DNA from: Kiloniella laminariae
GTDB taxonomy: Bacteria > Pseudomonadota > Alphaproteobacteria > Kiloniellales > Kiloniellaceae
Direction: 5' to 3'
DNA: 64,000 nucleotides
Assembly: GCF_027214005.1 (NCBI RefSeq)
Contig: NZ_JAPWGY010000001.1
Location: 930,001 to 994,000 of the forward strand
Below are positions 17,060 through 25,679 of the stretch, piece after piece (position 1 is the first letter of the stretch; each line of letters begins with the position of its first letter). The position numbers and the translations under genes are program-made. The notes under the pieces were generated by a model. It worked only from the letters and a program-made list of their open reading frames with translations. It made no database searches and was not told the DNA's origin.

Positions 17060-17114
17060 GTTGTCCGTATTTTGAACCCGGTCTCTGTGACACAAGAGAC
17101 AGACTGGAGAGCTT

Positions 17115-18794
17115 ATGGAACTGGCTGAAAAGGTGATCAACCGCCAGAGCGCATTGCAGCAGGAGCGGCAGAAATTCGAGAAGATCTGGAAGGAAACCGC
17201 CGAGCGGCTTGATCCCTTCGGGTCGATCCTTGAAGGTTCTGTCGGCGATATGTCAAAGATGTACAGCTCGCGTCCCTTGCAGGATCTGGCACGCTTTGCG
17301 GCGGCGATTGAAAGCCTGCTGATCCCGCGCGGGTCGATCTGGCACGGGCTGGAGCCGATGGATGACGAGCTCAAGCAAAACGACGAGGTGCAGGTCTGGG
17401 CCGAAGCACAGACCAAGAAGCTGTTTGCCGTGCGCTATATGGCGCAGTCGGGATTTGTTGCCAATACCCAGCGCATGTTCCGCTCGCTTGGCTGTTACGG
17501 CAATCAGGTGATGATGACCGAGGAAGTACTGGGGCGCGGTCCCGGTGGTATGGACCTGCCACCGATCCGCTATCGCATGATCCCGATGATCGAGTGTTTT
17601 CTGGCCACCACGGCCTGGGGACAGATTGATACTTTCTATCGGGTGTACAAGCTGACCCTGCGGCAGATGATCCAGGAATTCGGCGAGGAAAACCTGCCGG
17701 ACTTTCTCAAGGTCCGTATGGACAAGCCGGATATTCTGGAACAGAAATTCGAGATCATCCATGCCATTGATACCTCGCTGGCCGATGGGGTGGCAACGCA
17801 GTTGCCCTGGCCGTCGGTGCATGTGCTTAAAGGTCAGAACCATGTGCTGAGGCAGTCGGGCTATTACGAGTTTCCGATCCATGCCTCGTCTTTTGTCGAG
17901 AGCGACGGCCATGCCTATGGCTGGGGGCCGGGGATGATGGCGCTGCCGGATATCAAGCAGCTCAACATCATGAACAAGACCACGATTGCGGCAGCAGAAC
18001 AGGCGGTATCGCCTGCTTTTGCCACGGTGCAAAAGCTCAAGCGGCGTCTGAACCTGAGTGCCGGGGCAATCAACCCGGATCTGATTACCGAAGACGGGCG
18101 CCTGAAAATCCAGCCGATTGCCACCGGCGTTCGTCCGGATATCGGCGAGCAGTTGATCGCCAAGAAACAGGCAGATATCGGGGCCAATTTTTATGTCGAT
18201 CTCTGGCAAATTCTGGTCAACAAGCCGGATATGACGGCCTATGAGGCGGCCTTGCGGGCACAGGAAAAGAGCGAGCTGATCGGGCCGCCTTTTGCCAAGC
18301 AGGAAGAAATGCTGGCCTCCATCGTCATGCGCGAAAACGCGATACTGGAACGACAGGCAGCGGATGGCATTATCGATTTGCCGCCACGCCCGGAGATCCT
18401 GCAGGGGCGCAAGTTGTCGCTGAAATTCACCAGCCCCATGGCCAAATTGCGCCGGGCGGCAGAAGACGCAGGTATCCAGCGTACGCTGGAGACCGCGGCC
18501 CAGCAGGCCCAGTTCGATCCAAGTATCATGGACAATTTTGACCACGACCGGATTATCCGGGCGCGGGCGGATATCAACGGCATGCCTGCGGATCTGCTCA
18601 ACCCGATTGAGCTGGTTGAGGCCCGCCGCCAGGCCCGTCAACAGGCAGAACAGCAACAGGACATGGCTGCACAGCAGGCGCAAAGCCTTGATATGGCGGG
18701 CAAGGCCCTGCCGATGATGGAGGCGCTGGGGGCCGCGGGTATTGATCCCGCTGCACTGGAAGCGGCTGCAGCTGAAGGAGGTCCGGTTGCTTAA
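17115..18794 (+). CDS. portal (head-tail connector) protein
   Basis: Forms the dodecameric ring at the capsid vertex through which DNA enters and leaves. 559 residues, typical of the podovirus head-to-tail connecting protein family. N-terminus W-K-E-T-A-E-R-L-D-P-F and S-S-R-P-L-Q-D-L-A-R-F-A-A-A-I-E-S-L-L-I-P-R-G; the central G-W-G-P-G-M-M-A-L-P-D-I-K-Q-L-N is characteristic. The C-terminus is a Q/A-rich helical barrel region. First gene of the uninterrupted head block; overlaps the next gene's TTG start. Confidence 0.93.
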   Translation: MELAEKVINRQSALQQERQKFEKIWKETAERLDPFGSILEGSVGDMSKMYSSRPLQDLARFAAAIESLLIPRGSIWHGLEPMDDELKQNDEVQVWAEAQTKKLFAVRYMAQSGFVANTQRMFRSLGCYGNQVMMTEEVLGRGPGGMDLPPIRYRMIPMIECFLATTAWGQIDTFYRVYKLTLRQMIQEFGEENLPDFLKVRMDKPDILEQKFEIIHAIDTSLADGVATQLPWPSVHVLKGQNHVLRQSGYYEFPIHASSFVESDGHAYGWGPGMMALPDIKQLNIMNKTTIAAAEQAVSPAFATVQKLKRRLNLSAGAINPDLITEDGRLKIQPIATGVRPDIGEQLIAKKQADIGANFYVDLWQILVNKPDMTAYEAALRAQEKSELIGPPFAKQEEMLASIVMRENAILERQAADGIIDLPPRPEILQGRKLSLKFTSPMAKLRRAAEDAGIQRTLETAAQQAQFDPSIMDNFDHDRIIRARADINGMPADLLNPIELVEARRQARQQAEQQQDMAAQQAQSLDMAGKALPMMEALGAAGIDPAALEAAAAEGGPVA

Positions 18795-19065
18795 GGGTTG
18801 GAATTTTTCCCTGAAAAAACAGCATGAGCTGGTGGACGCCTACGCCCGGCTTTTTGCCACATTGGACGGCCAGCTGGTTCTGGCAGATATCCTTGATCAG
18901 GCGGCGGCTTTTGAAGCCACGCCCCCAGGGGGACCGTCGGTGTTTAACGATGGCAAACGGGCCATTGCCTTTGACATTTTGCGCAAGGCCTCGATCAGCG
19001 CCGATCTTCGGGCTGAACTGGCCAAGGCGGCTTATCTTGCACAAGAGGAAGATCAACAGGAATGA
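18787..19065 (+). CDS. Bbp19-like small phage protein
   Basis: About 92 residues starting at TTG 18787, which has an ideal ribosome binding site (AAGGAGGT, 4 bases away) inside the end of the portal gene. Contains A-Y-A-R-L-F-A-T-L-D-G-Q-L-V-L-A-D-I-L and N-D-G-K-R-A-I-A-F-D-I-L, matching small proteins found between portal and scaffold in BPP-1-like podophages. Exact function unknown. The stop overlaps the next start (ATGA). Confidence 0.75.
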   Translation: MLKGWNFSLKKQHELVDAYARLFATLDGQLVLADILDQAAAFEATPPGGPSVFNDGKRAIAFDILRKASISADLRAELAKAAYLAQEEDQQE

Positions 19066-19913
19066 GTGAATATGACGTCTCTGCTTCTGCTGAAACCACG
19101 GGTTCAGGTAGTGCACCACCCGGCCATCCCCATGATAAACCCCAGTCTTTCCCACATCAAAGAGATGGGGATTATGCTTCCGGACCCGCCTCGACAGAGA
19201 GCGGGATTTTTTATGCCCGATCAGAAGAAGGACGGGACCAGGAGCCGGGAACGGTCAGCCATTATCTGAATAATCCCGCTGTTGCCGGAGGAGAACAAAA
19301 CCCCACTGCAGCAGAGGGGATAAAATCACAGCAGGACGCAGACGGCTTTGTCCGCCTGCCGGGACAGGATGCTTCGCCCGAAGAGGTCGATGCTTTTTAT
19401 GCCGCGCTGGGTGTGCCGGAAAGTCCGGAAGGATACGAGCTGCACCTGCCGAAAGATCTGGAAGTCGAGGGATCGGAAGAACAGTGGGGGCAGTACCGTT
19501 CTGCCATCAGCGAGCTGTCCCACGCCCTGGGTTTGTCACCACAACAGGCACAGGCACTGGCTGATCTGGATCTGCAGGCGAAAAGCCAGTCGATGGAAAA
19601 CCTGCAGGTCGAACGCGAACGTTATCTCAAACAACAGATTGACGACACTCTTGGCACGTTGCGCCAGGAATGGGGCGGCAATCTGGATGCGAATGTCAGA
19701 ACCGCAAACCGGGCACTCCGGGCCTTTGGCGGTTCTGAACTGGAAGCCGTGTTGAACGAAGCGGGGGTTCTGAATGATCCCGTGGTTCTGCGCGCTTTCC
19801 ACAAAGCTGGCCTCTCCCTGGTAGAGGACAGCAGTCCCGGCGGAGCCGGTGCAACCCGACGCAACAGATCTGCTGCGGAAATTCTCTACCCATCATCTAC
19901 TAAGGAAGGCTGA
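19062..19913 (+). CDS. capsid scaffold protein
   Basis: Internal scaffold that directs procapsid assembly and then leaves. 283 residues. Disordered, acidic N-terminal 90 residues; the hallmark segment F-Y-A-A-L-G-V-P-E-S-P-E-G-Y-E-L; then a long helical part (K-Q-Q-I-D-D-T-L-G-T-L-R-Q-E-W-G-G-N). It ends S-A-A-E-I-L-Y-P-S-S, the L-Y-P motif also seen in the accessory proteins at 5381, 14213, 15149 and 15478. In T7-like phages the scaffold C-terminus contacts the capsid, so this end may be the docking peptide. Followed by the capsid gene after 2 bp. Confidence 0.88.
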   Translation: MSEYDVSASAETTGSGSAPPGHPHDKPQSFPHQRDGDYASGPASTESGIFYARSEEGRDQEPGTVSHYLNNPAVAGGEQNPTAAEGIKSQQDADGFVRLPGQDASPEEVDAFYAALGVPESPEGYELHLPKDLEVEGSEEQWGQYRSAISELSHALGLSPQQAQALADLDLQAKSQSMENLQVERERYLKQQIDDTLGTLRQEWGGNLDANVRTANRALRAFGGSELEAVLNEAGVLNDPVVLRAFHKAGLSLVEDSSPGGAGATRRNRSAAEILYPSSTKEG

Positions 19914-19915
19914 AA

Positions 19916-20935
19916 ATGGCTACACTTGGAAATACCTTTGTCGATCTGATCGACATCTACAAACAGACCGATCCCAACGGATCAACCGCAACCATCATCG
20001 AGCTGCTGAAACAGCAGAACCCCATTCTGGATGACGCTATTGCCATGGAGTGCAACAAGGGGGGCGAGCATCTGCACACCATCCGTACCGGGCTGCCTTC
20101 TGTCAGCTGGGGTGCGCTTTATCAGGGCATTACCCAGTCCAAAGCCAAGCAGCAGCAGGTCACCGACACCACGGGTTACCTGGAAGCACTGGCAACGATT
20201 GACGAACGGGTGCTGAGCCTGTCGCGCAATGAAGCGGGTGTGCGTCTGAACGAGGCCATGGCCTTCATGGAATCAATGAACCAGGAAGCCGCGCGGGGCC
20301 TGTTTTATCACGATACGGCGACCACACCGGAAAAGTTCAAGGGGCTGTCTGCCCGCTTTAACGTCATCGGTGGTGGTGATGCCGGGGAACAGGTGATTGA
20401 TGCAGGCGGCACCGGATCGGACAATACATCAATCTGGTTTGTCACCTGGGGCGACCGTCACTGTCACCTGCTTTATCCGCAGGGTACAAAGGCTGGTCTG
20501 CAGCGCGATGACATGGGCCGTCAGCGGGTGCTGGATGAAAACAGCAATCCCTATTACGTCAAGGAAGAGAAGTTCACCTGGCATCTGGGTCTGGCGGTGA
20601 AGGACTGGCGTTATGTATCGCGCGTGGCGAACATCGATGTTTCGGAAATGCAGGCCGGAAACGTGGCGCTTTATGATTTTATGCGCAAAGCCTATTACAA
20701 ACTGCAATCGCGCATGCGTCGCGGCGATGCCGCGGGTGGTCGCCAGGTGATCTATTGTAACCGCGATGTGCTTGAAGCCCTGGATGCGCTGGCAACCAAT
20801 GCCGGATCCGGCGACAACTTTGTCCGCCTGAAATCCACCGAACTGGAAGGTCAGGAAGTGCTGACATTCCGCGGTATTCCAATCCGTGAAACCGATGCGC
20901 TTCTGAATACCGAAGCCCGCGTTCTGTCTGCCTGA
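19916..20935 (+). CDS. major capsid protein
   Basis: HK97-fold shell protein, 339 residues, a podovirus type without a protease domain or cleaved N-terminal arm. Recognisable by M-A-T-L-G-N-T-F-V-D-L, the central V-T-W-G-D-R-H-C-H-L-L-Y-P-Q-G and F-R-G-I-P-I-R-E-T-D-A-L near the end. Sits directly after the scaffold and before the cement protein, the usual order in BPP-1-like phages. Confidence 0.93.
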   Translation: MATLGNTFVDLIDIYKQTDPNGSTATIIELLKQQNPILDDAIAMECNKGGEHLHTIRTGLPSVSWGALYQGITQSKAKQQQVTDTTGYLEALATIDERVLSLSRNEAGVRLNEAMAFMESMNQEAARGLFYHDTATTPEKFKGLSARFNVIGGGDAGEQVIDAGGTGSDNTSIWFVTWGDRHCHLLYPQGTKAGLQRDDMGRQRVLDENSNPYYVKEEKFTWHLGLAVKDWRYVSRVANIDVSEMQAGNVALYDFMRKAYYKLQSRMRRGDAAGGRQVIYCNRDVLEALDALATNAGSGDNFVRLKSTELEGQEVLTFRGIPIRETDALLNTEARVLSA

Positions 20936-20951
20936 TAAGGAGGGATAATTT

Positions 20952-21374
20952 ATGATCCACAGTAAGCAGCTTACCTTTTCCGACCAGCAGGCGATTACCG
21001 CGACTGCTGCGTCCACCAACATCCTTGATCTGGGAACAACCGGGACTGTTGTCGGGGCCTCTGCGGCGCTGACGTCCGATCCGGGGAATGGCACAGCGGT
21101 GCCGATCAATGTGCAGGTGACCCAGAACTTCAACAACCTGACCAGCCTGAAGGTTGCGATCGAAGTTGATGACAACACCGGGTTTTCCTCGGCCCGTGAA
21201 ATTCTGGCCCAGACCATTCCACTGGCTGAGCTGAAAGCGGGTAAACAGACCTCGTTCCATATCCTGCCCAAGGGGGTGAACGAACGTTACATGCGTCTGC
21301 GTTATACCGTCACGGGAACAAACCCGAGCGCGGGTAAAATCTCTGCCGCGATTGTTGCCGGGGTCCAGAGTTGA
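20952..21374 (+). CDS. Bbp16-like capsid cement protein
   Basis: 140 residues, beta-rich, with S-K-Q-L-T-F-S-D-Q-Q-A-I-T-A at the start and a final R-Y-M-R-L-R-Y-T-V-T-G-T-N-P-S-A-G-K-I-S-A. This matches the jellyroll cement protein that trimerises on the outside of BPP-1-type capsids (Bbp16 family). Excellent ribosome binding site (AAGGAGG). It overlaps the TTG start of the next small gene. Confidence 0.82.
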   Translation: MIHSKQLTFSDQQAITATAASTNILDLGTTGTVVGASAALTSDPGNGTAVPINVQVTQNFNNLTSLKVAIEVDDNTGFSSAREILAQTIPLAELKAGKQTSFHILPKGVNERYMRLRYTVTGTNPSAGKISAAIVAGVQS

Positions 21375-21580
21375 CGAGCGTAAAGACCAAAGCGAAAGCG
21401 GTGGTTCCGGTTCTGGCTGCGGTTCCGGGCTCTGACCCTGATCCTGACAAGGAAGCGGCAGTCGTAAAGGTCCGGGCGATAAAGCTGGGCTATTACGGAG
21501 TACAGCTGCGTCAGGTCGGCGATGTGTTCGAGCTGCGGGATGCGGCGCATTTTTCCACCAGCTGGATGGAAAAAATCTAG
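21371..21580 (+). CDS. small phage structural-region protein
   Basis: 69 residues; TTG start overlapping the stop of the cement gene (TTGA). Basic/alanine-rich N-terminus, then K-V-R-A-I-K-L-G-Y-Y-G-V-Q-L-R-Q-V-G-D-V-F-E-L, a short beta-rich segment common in phage head-block small proteins. Function unknown. Confidence 0.6.
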   Translation: MTSVKTKAKAVVPVLAAVPGSDPDPDKEAAVVKVRAIKLGYYGVQLRQVGDVFELRDAAHFSTSWMEKI

Positions 21581-21601
21581 AGCGCCTGGATTGGCGTTTT
21601 T

Positions 21602-21676
21602 AACCGGAAAAAGGGAACGGGTTTTCCTTTCCGGTTTATTAGAAGAAGGCTCTGCCCCCTGGGGTGGAGCCTTTTG
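21602..21676 (+). terminator. two hairpins closing the head operon
   Basis: First AACCGGAAA ... TTTCCGGTT (21602-21636), then a proper intrinsic terminator AAGGCTC ... GAGCCTTTTG (21646-21676). They lie between the head genes and the tail-tube genes and probably lower read-through into the latter. Confidence 0.75.
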
Positions 21677-21715
21677 TTTTGAGCTGTTGCAATTGAAATC
21701 AGGACGGGAAAAGCC

Positions 21716-22294
21716 ATGACCAGCAAGGTTGAAATCTGTCGGGATGCCCTGCAGATCCTGGGGGACAAGTCGATTGTCTCGCTGGAAGAAAACAGCAAGG
21801 AAGCCCGCCAGTGCAAGATTGCCTATCCCCGGGCGGTCGAGACAGTTTTGCGGGAATACCCCTGGTCCTGTGCGATCCGCCGGGTGAGGCTGGCAGCATC
21901 TGCCGAAGCAGCCGCTTTTGGCACAAGGAAACGATACCGTCGGCCAGTGGATGATATCCAGGTTCTGCCGATCACAACATCTGGCGAAGCCGATGGCCTG
22001 CCCATTCCCTATCAGCTGGAGGGGCGCTTTATTCTTTGTGATCTGCCTGCCCCGCTGAAATACCGCTACATCACCAATAATCTTGACCCGGTTGACATGC
22101 CGCCGGATCTGCGCCGGGTGATCGCGACACAGCTGGCGGTGCGTCTGGCTGAGGTGCTGACAGGATCACAGTCCAAACTGCAGACGGCACTGGCGCTTTA
22201 TCGCAGTGATCTGCGCGATGCCAAGGCCAATGACATGATGGAGGATGGCATCCCCGAGATCCTGCCATCCAGCTGGCTGGAGGCACGGCAGTAA
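21716..22294 (+). CDS. tail tube/adaptor protein (T7 gp11-like)
   Basis: 192 residues; ring protein joining portal and nozzle. The start M-T-S-K-V-E-I-C-R-D-A-L-Q-I-L-G and the segment V-L-R-E-Y-P-W-S-C-A-I-R-R are typical of the tubular protein A family. The stop overlaps the next start (TAATG). Confidence 0.85.
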   Translation: MTSKVEICRDALQILGDKSIVSLEENSKEARQCKIAYPRAVETVLREYPWSCAIRRVRLAASAEAAAFGTRKRYRRPVDDIQVLPITTSGEADGLPIPYQLEGRFILCDLPAPLKYRYITNNLDPVDMPPDLRRVIATQLAVRLAEVLTGSQSKLQTALALYRSDLRDAKANDMMEDGIPEILPSSWLEARQ

Positions 22295-24057
22295 TGACCC
22301 AGAGAACACTTCAGGCCAGCTTTGTCCGCGGCGAGATTACCCCGAGACTGCATGGTCGCGAGGACACCCAGCTCTATCAATCCGGGCTGGCGATCTGTGA
22401 AAACTGGATTGTATTGCCACATGGCGGTCTGACCCGCAGGCCGGGCACGCGCTTTGTTGCCACCGCCAAACATGCGGATAAACAATGCCGTCTGATCACC
22501 TTTGAATACTCGACTGAAGATGCCTATACCATCGAGGTCGGGGATCTTTACATGCGGTTCTATCGTGACTTCGGGCAAATTCAGAAAAATGATGCACCCT
22601 ATGAGATCGTCACACCCTATACCGAGGCCCAGCTGTTTGAGCTGGTGGTGACCCAGACGGAAAACTCGCTCTGGATCGTGCACAAGGATCACCCGCCCAA
22701 GGAACTCAAGCGCAACGACCACGACGACTGGGTCATAAGCGACATTGTCTTTACCGCCAAACCGGCGGAGTGGAAGGCCGGAAACTATCCACGCCGCTGT
22801 TCTTTTTATCAGCAGCGCTCGATCTTTGCCTCGCCGCCGGATCAGCCGCAGACCATCTGGACCTCGAAAACATCGGATGAGAAAAACCTGACGCTGGGGA
22901 CCAATGCGGATGACGGTTTCAAGGCGACGATCAAGGCCGGGCAGGTCAACCACATCCAGTGGATGGTGGAGGGCCGGGCGTTGATGATGGGCACATCCGG
23001 GGCAACCAGGACCCTGAGCGGGGCCTCTGGTGGTGAAGCGCTGACCGTGACCTCGGTGATCAACCGCCGCCATACCACCGAAGGCTCAGCGGCGATCACG
23101 CCGATCCAGAAAGGCGAGGTCGCACTGTTTCTCAGCCGCAACCGCAAGCGCCTGCACGAGTTTGTTTTCTCGTTTGAACGCGACAGCTTTATCGCGCCGG
23201 ATCTGACTTTTTTGTCCCAGCACATCACCGGGCCAGGCATCAAGGCGATGGATATGGAAAATGATCCTGACGCCATCATCTGGATGGTTCGGGATGACGG
23301 GCAGCTGGTCGGGGTGACCTATGAAAAATCGCAGGAAGTGGTGGCGTTTCACCGGCACAAGCTGGGTGGCAAGACCGATGAACATCCCTGGGGTGAGGCT
23401 GAATCCGTTGCCGTGACCTATGAAGCCAAGCGCGAGGTGCTGTGGCTGTCAGTCAAGCGCAAGGTCAATGGCGCGGTCGTGCGGCACATCGAATATATGG
23501 AGGCGGTTTTCAACGACAATGCGGTCAAGGAAGATGCCTTTTTTGTCGATTGCGGCGGCACCTATAGCGGCGAGTTGGCTGGAACCATCACCGGATTTTC
23601 CCATCTGGTCGGCGAGACGCTGGATATCCTGCACGACGGCAAGGTGTCGCCCCAGGCCACTGTGCTTGGTGACGGGTCGGTGACCCTGCCGAACAAACGC
23701 AAGGGCGTGAAGATCACGGCGGGCTTGCCCTATGCTTCGCTGATCCAGCCGCTTTCGCCGATTGTTGCAACCCAAAACGGGACCGGACGGGGCAAGAAAA
23801 AACGTGTGGTTTCCATGGGTGTCGATGTGATGAATACCGGCACACTGGAAGCGGGCGAGAACCCTGAGGAAGCCCAGAACTATATCTTCCGCGATGGCTC
23901 GACACCGTTTGGCCAGTCGCCGGAACTCTATACCGGTTATCTGGAGATCGATCCGGACAACGGTTTTAACGACAAGGCGCAGATCTATATCCGCGCCAGT
24001 CAGCCACTGCCCGCCACCATAAGATCACTGATCACCGAAGTCCAGTCGGAGGGATAA
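22294..24057 (+). CDS. tail nozzle protein (T7 gp12-like)
   Basis: 587 residues; forms the end of the short tail. Family hallmark at the N-terminus: R-G-E-I-T-P-R-L-H-G-R-E-D and C-E-N-W-I-V-L-P-H-G-G-L-T-R-R-P-G-T-R-F-V. The C-terminal 59 codons are duplicated downstream at 24883-25070, bracketing a foreign gene. Confidence 0.9.
   Translation: MTQRTLQASFVRGEITPRLHGREDTQLYQSGLAICENWIVLPHGGLTRRPGTRFVATAKHADKQCRLITFEYSTEDAYTIEVGDLYMRFYRDFGQIQKNDAPYEIVTPYTEAQLFELVVTQTENSLWIVHKDHPPKELKRNDHDDWVISDIVFTAKPAEWKAGNYPRRCSFYQQRSIFASPPDQPQTIWTSKTSDEKNLTLGTNADDGFKATIKAGQVNHIQWMVEGRALMMGTSGATRTLSGASGGEALTVTSVINRRHTTEGSAAITPIQKGEVALFLSRNRKRLHEFVFSFERDSFIAPDLTFLSQHITGPGIKAMDMENDPDAIIWMVRDDGQLVGVTYEKSQEVVAFHRHKLGGKTDEHPWGEAESVAVTYEAKREVLWLSVKRKVNGAVVRHIEYMEAVFNDNAVKEDAFFVDCGGTYSGELAGTITGFSHLVGETLDILHDGKVSPQATVLGDGSVTLPNKRKGVKITAGLPYASLIQPLSPIVATQNGTGRGKKKRVVSMGVDVMNTGTLEAGENPEEAQNYIFRDGSTPFGQSPELYTGYLEIDPDNGFNDKAQIYIRASQPLPATIRSLITEVQSEG
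23881..24057 (+). repeat. direct repeat, original copy (3' end of nozzle gene)
   Basis: Matches 24883-25070. The long core CCGGTTATCTGGAGATCGAT through GCGCAGATCT is essentially identical, and the end GATCACTGATCACCGAAGTC plus CAGTCGGAGGGATAA is identical. Elsewhere the copies have diverged, including an insertion in copy 2 near GAGGTTTTCTGCGAGG. Confidence 0.92.
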
Positions 24058-24116
24058 AATAACCAGGGTCTGAACCCTGAAGATGTGATTATGAAGCTCT
24101 ATCATGAGGGCAAACT

Positions 24117-24725
24117 TCAACACGCGCCTTTTACTTTAAGGCGGAAATAACAAACCAGAAACAACGGGCTGAAAGCCAAGGTACATCCGGCGAACAGAAG
24201 TTGATAAAACACACTGTGAATATAACCGCTGAAATGTTCAGCCATAGAGATGTCATAACTCTGACCGATGATCTCGATCATATTTGGTGGATAGGCACCA
24301 GAGAGAAGCCAGAGGGTGAAAATACTCCAGGATAAAACCCAGGTAATCAGCGCGAACAGAAGCCCTCTCTGTTTGACTTTGGAGTTTTTAATTCGGGCCG
24401 AGATCCGGTGTATGTATTGCCTGATAGCAGCATCTGCCGCTGATTTGTGCTGAAAGTAAAAGGGTCCCAGAAGTGTGATCGCCAGGGCAAGAAGCAGGAA
24501 AAACAATAACCCCAGTGACAGAAAAAAAAGCCAGTATTTCCGATATTCCAGAAATTCCGGCGGTGTTGACCAGCTTGCCATCTGATAAACACTGACAGGG
24601 GTCAGGAGCAGGAAGTAAACAAGCAGGCAAAGGGCAAAGAGGGCCGCGAGTGACCAGGAACATAGTCTGTAGATCCAAGGATGCATTTCATAAAACTGTG
24701 AGAGTTTTCTAACGATCCAGAGCAT
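24117..24725 (-). CDS. moron membrane protein between repeats
   Basis: About 202 residues from ATG 24725 (GAG upstream). Four hydrophobic segments in two pairs (S-L-A-A-L-F-A-L-C-L-L-V-Y-F; F-F-L-S-L-G-L-L-F-F-L-L-L-A-L; L-F-A-L-I-T-W-V-L-S-W; L-L-F-A-G-C-T-L-A-F) with a basic loop (R-I-K-N-S-K-V-K-Q-R) between the pairs. Not a family I recognise. It is antisense to the tail genes and bracketed by duplicated nozzle-gene sequence, so it was acquired after the backbone formed. A lysogenic conversion or superinfection-exclusion role is possible. Confidence 0.7.
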   Translation of the reverse strand: MLWIVRKLSQFYEMHPWIYRLCSWSLAALFALCLLVYFLLLTPVSVYQMASWSTPPEFLEYRKYWLFFLSLGLLFFLLLALAITLLGPFYFQHKSAADAAIRQYIHRISARIKNSKVKQRGLLFALITWVLSWSIFTLWLLSGAYPPNMIEIIGQSYDISMAEHFSGYIHSVFYQLLFAGCTLAFSPLFLVCYFRLKVKGAC

Positions 24726-24882
24726 TTGATTTCTCGGGCAGGGATGAGTGTATTTAGGGGACGGTTGCTGTTTCTGCTCAACAAGATACCGCTGATCGGG
24801 TTGTGGAACAATCCGGTTTGTCTCTTTTAAGTTTGGGAATTTTACCAGTTCGACTTTCAAGGAGCTGGAGGATACCCCGATC

Positions 24883-25070
24883 TATATCTTCCGCGAGGTT
24901 TTCTGCGAGGGCTCGACGCCTTTGGGCCAGTCGCGGAACATTACACCGGTTATCTGGAGATCGATCCGGACAACGGTTTTAACGACAAGGCGCAGATCTG
25001 TATCCGCGCCAGTCAACCACAACCAGAAATCATCAGATCACTGATCACCGAAGTCCAGTCGGAGGGATAA
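24883..25070 (+). repeat. direct repeat, degenerate copy of nozzle 3' end carrying the next gene's ribosome binding site
   Basis: Non-coding remnant of 23881-24057. It ends CGGAGGGATAA directly joined to the ATG at 25071, so the duplicated sequence still supplies the Shine-Dalgarno for the gp14-like gene. Confidence 0.9.
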
Positions 25071-25532
25071 ATGGGATTCATCAAGAAGTTATTTAATGGC
25101 GTGAGTAAGGTTATCGGCGGGGTTGGGGCTGTTGCCGGGTTGGCCGGGCTGGCCGGAATTGGCGGGCTTTCGGCAACGGCGGGTCTTCTCGGGGCCGGAT
25201 CAAGCCTGTATGGGGGATTTGCCGAGCAGAAAAGAGCCAAAAAACAGGCCAAACTGGCTCGCTGGCAGGCATCGCTGGATGCACAGAATTCCCGGCGCAA
25301 TACGCAGCGGCTGGCAGGGCAACAACGGGCCAATTTTGCGGCGGCGGGCCTGAAGATAGAAGGCAGCCCGGCCTTGTTAATTGAAGAGACGGAACAGCTG
25401 GGGGCCGAGGAAGTCAACAATATCCTCTATGCCGGTGACCAGGAGGCCAAGGCCTATAAACGCGCCGGACGAAATGCTCTGATCGGCGGAACGCTTGGTG
25501 CAGGGGCAGGTTTTCTGAAGGGGTTGAGCTAA
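25071..25532 (+). CDS. internal virion protein (T7 gp14-like)
   Basis: 153 residues. Glycine/alanine-rich hydrophobic N-terminus (G-V-G-A-V-A-G-L-A-G-L-A-G-I-G-G), then a basic helix and R-R-N-T-Q-R-L-A-G-Q-Q-R-A-N-F-A-A-A-G, which is typical of the small ejection protein of podovirus internal cores. Ejection proteins are injected into the host envelope to extend the tail. Confidence 0.78.
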   Translation: MGFIKKLFNGVSKVIGGVGAVAGLAGLAGIGGLSATAGLLGAGSSLYGGFAEQKRAKKQAKLARWQASLDAQNSRRNTQRLAGQQRANFAAAGLKIEGSPALLIEETEQLGAEEVNNILYAGDQEAKAYKRAGRNALIGGTLGAGAGFLKGLS

Positions 25533-25679
25533 TAGAATAACAACCTATAGGGAAAAATTGTTGGTATTTTATAGCGGCATGGATAGAGTCAGGTTTAGTG
25601 ATCTGGTTCGTAAGGGATCGTAACAAGATCGCCTTATCTGGTGGTGGTAAGGTCTGGATAACGGAGAAACGGGCAGGGA

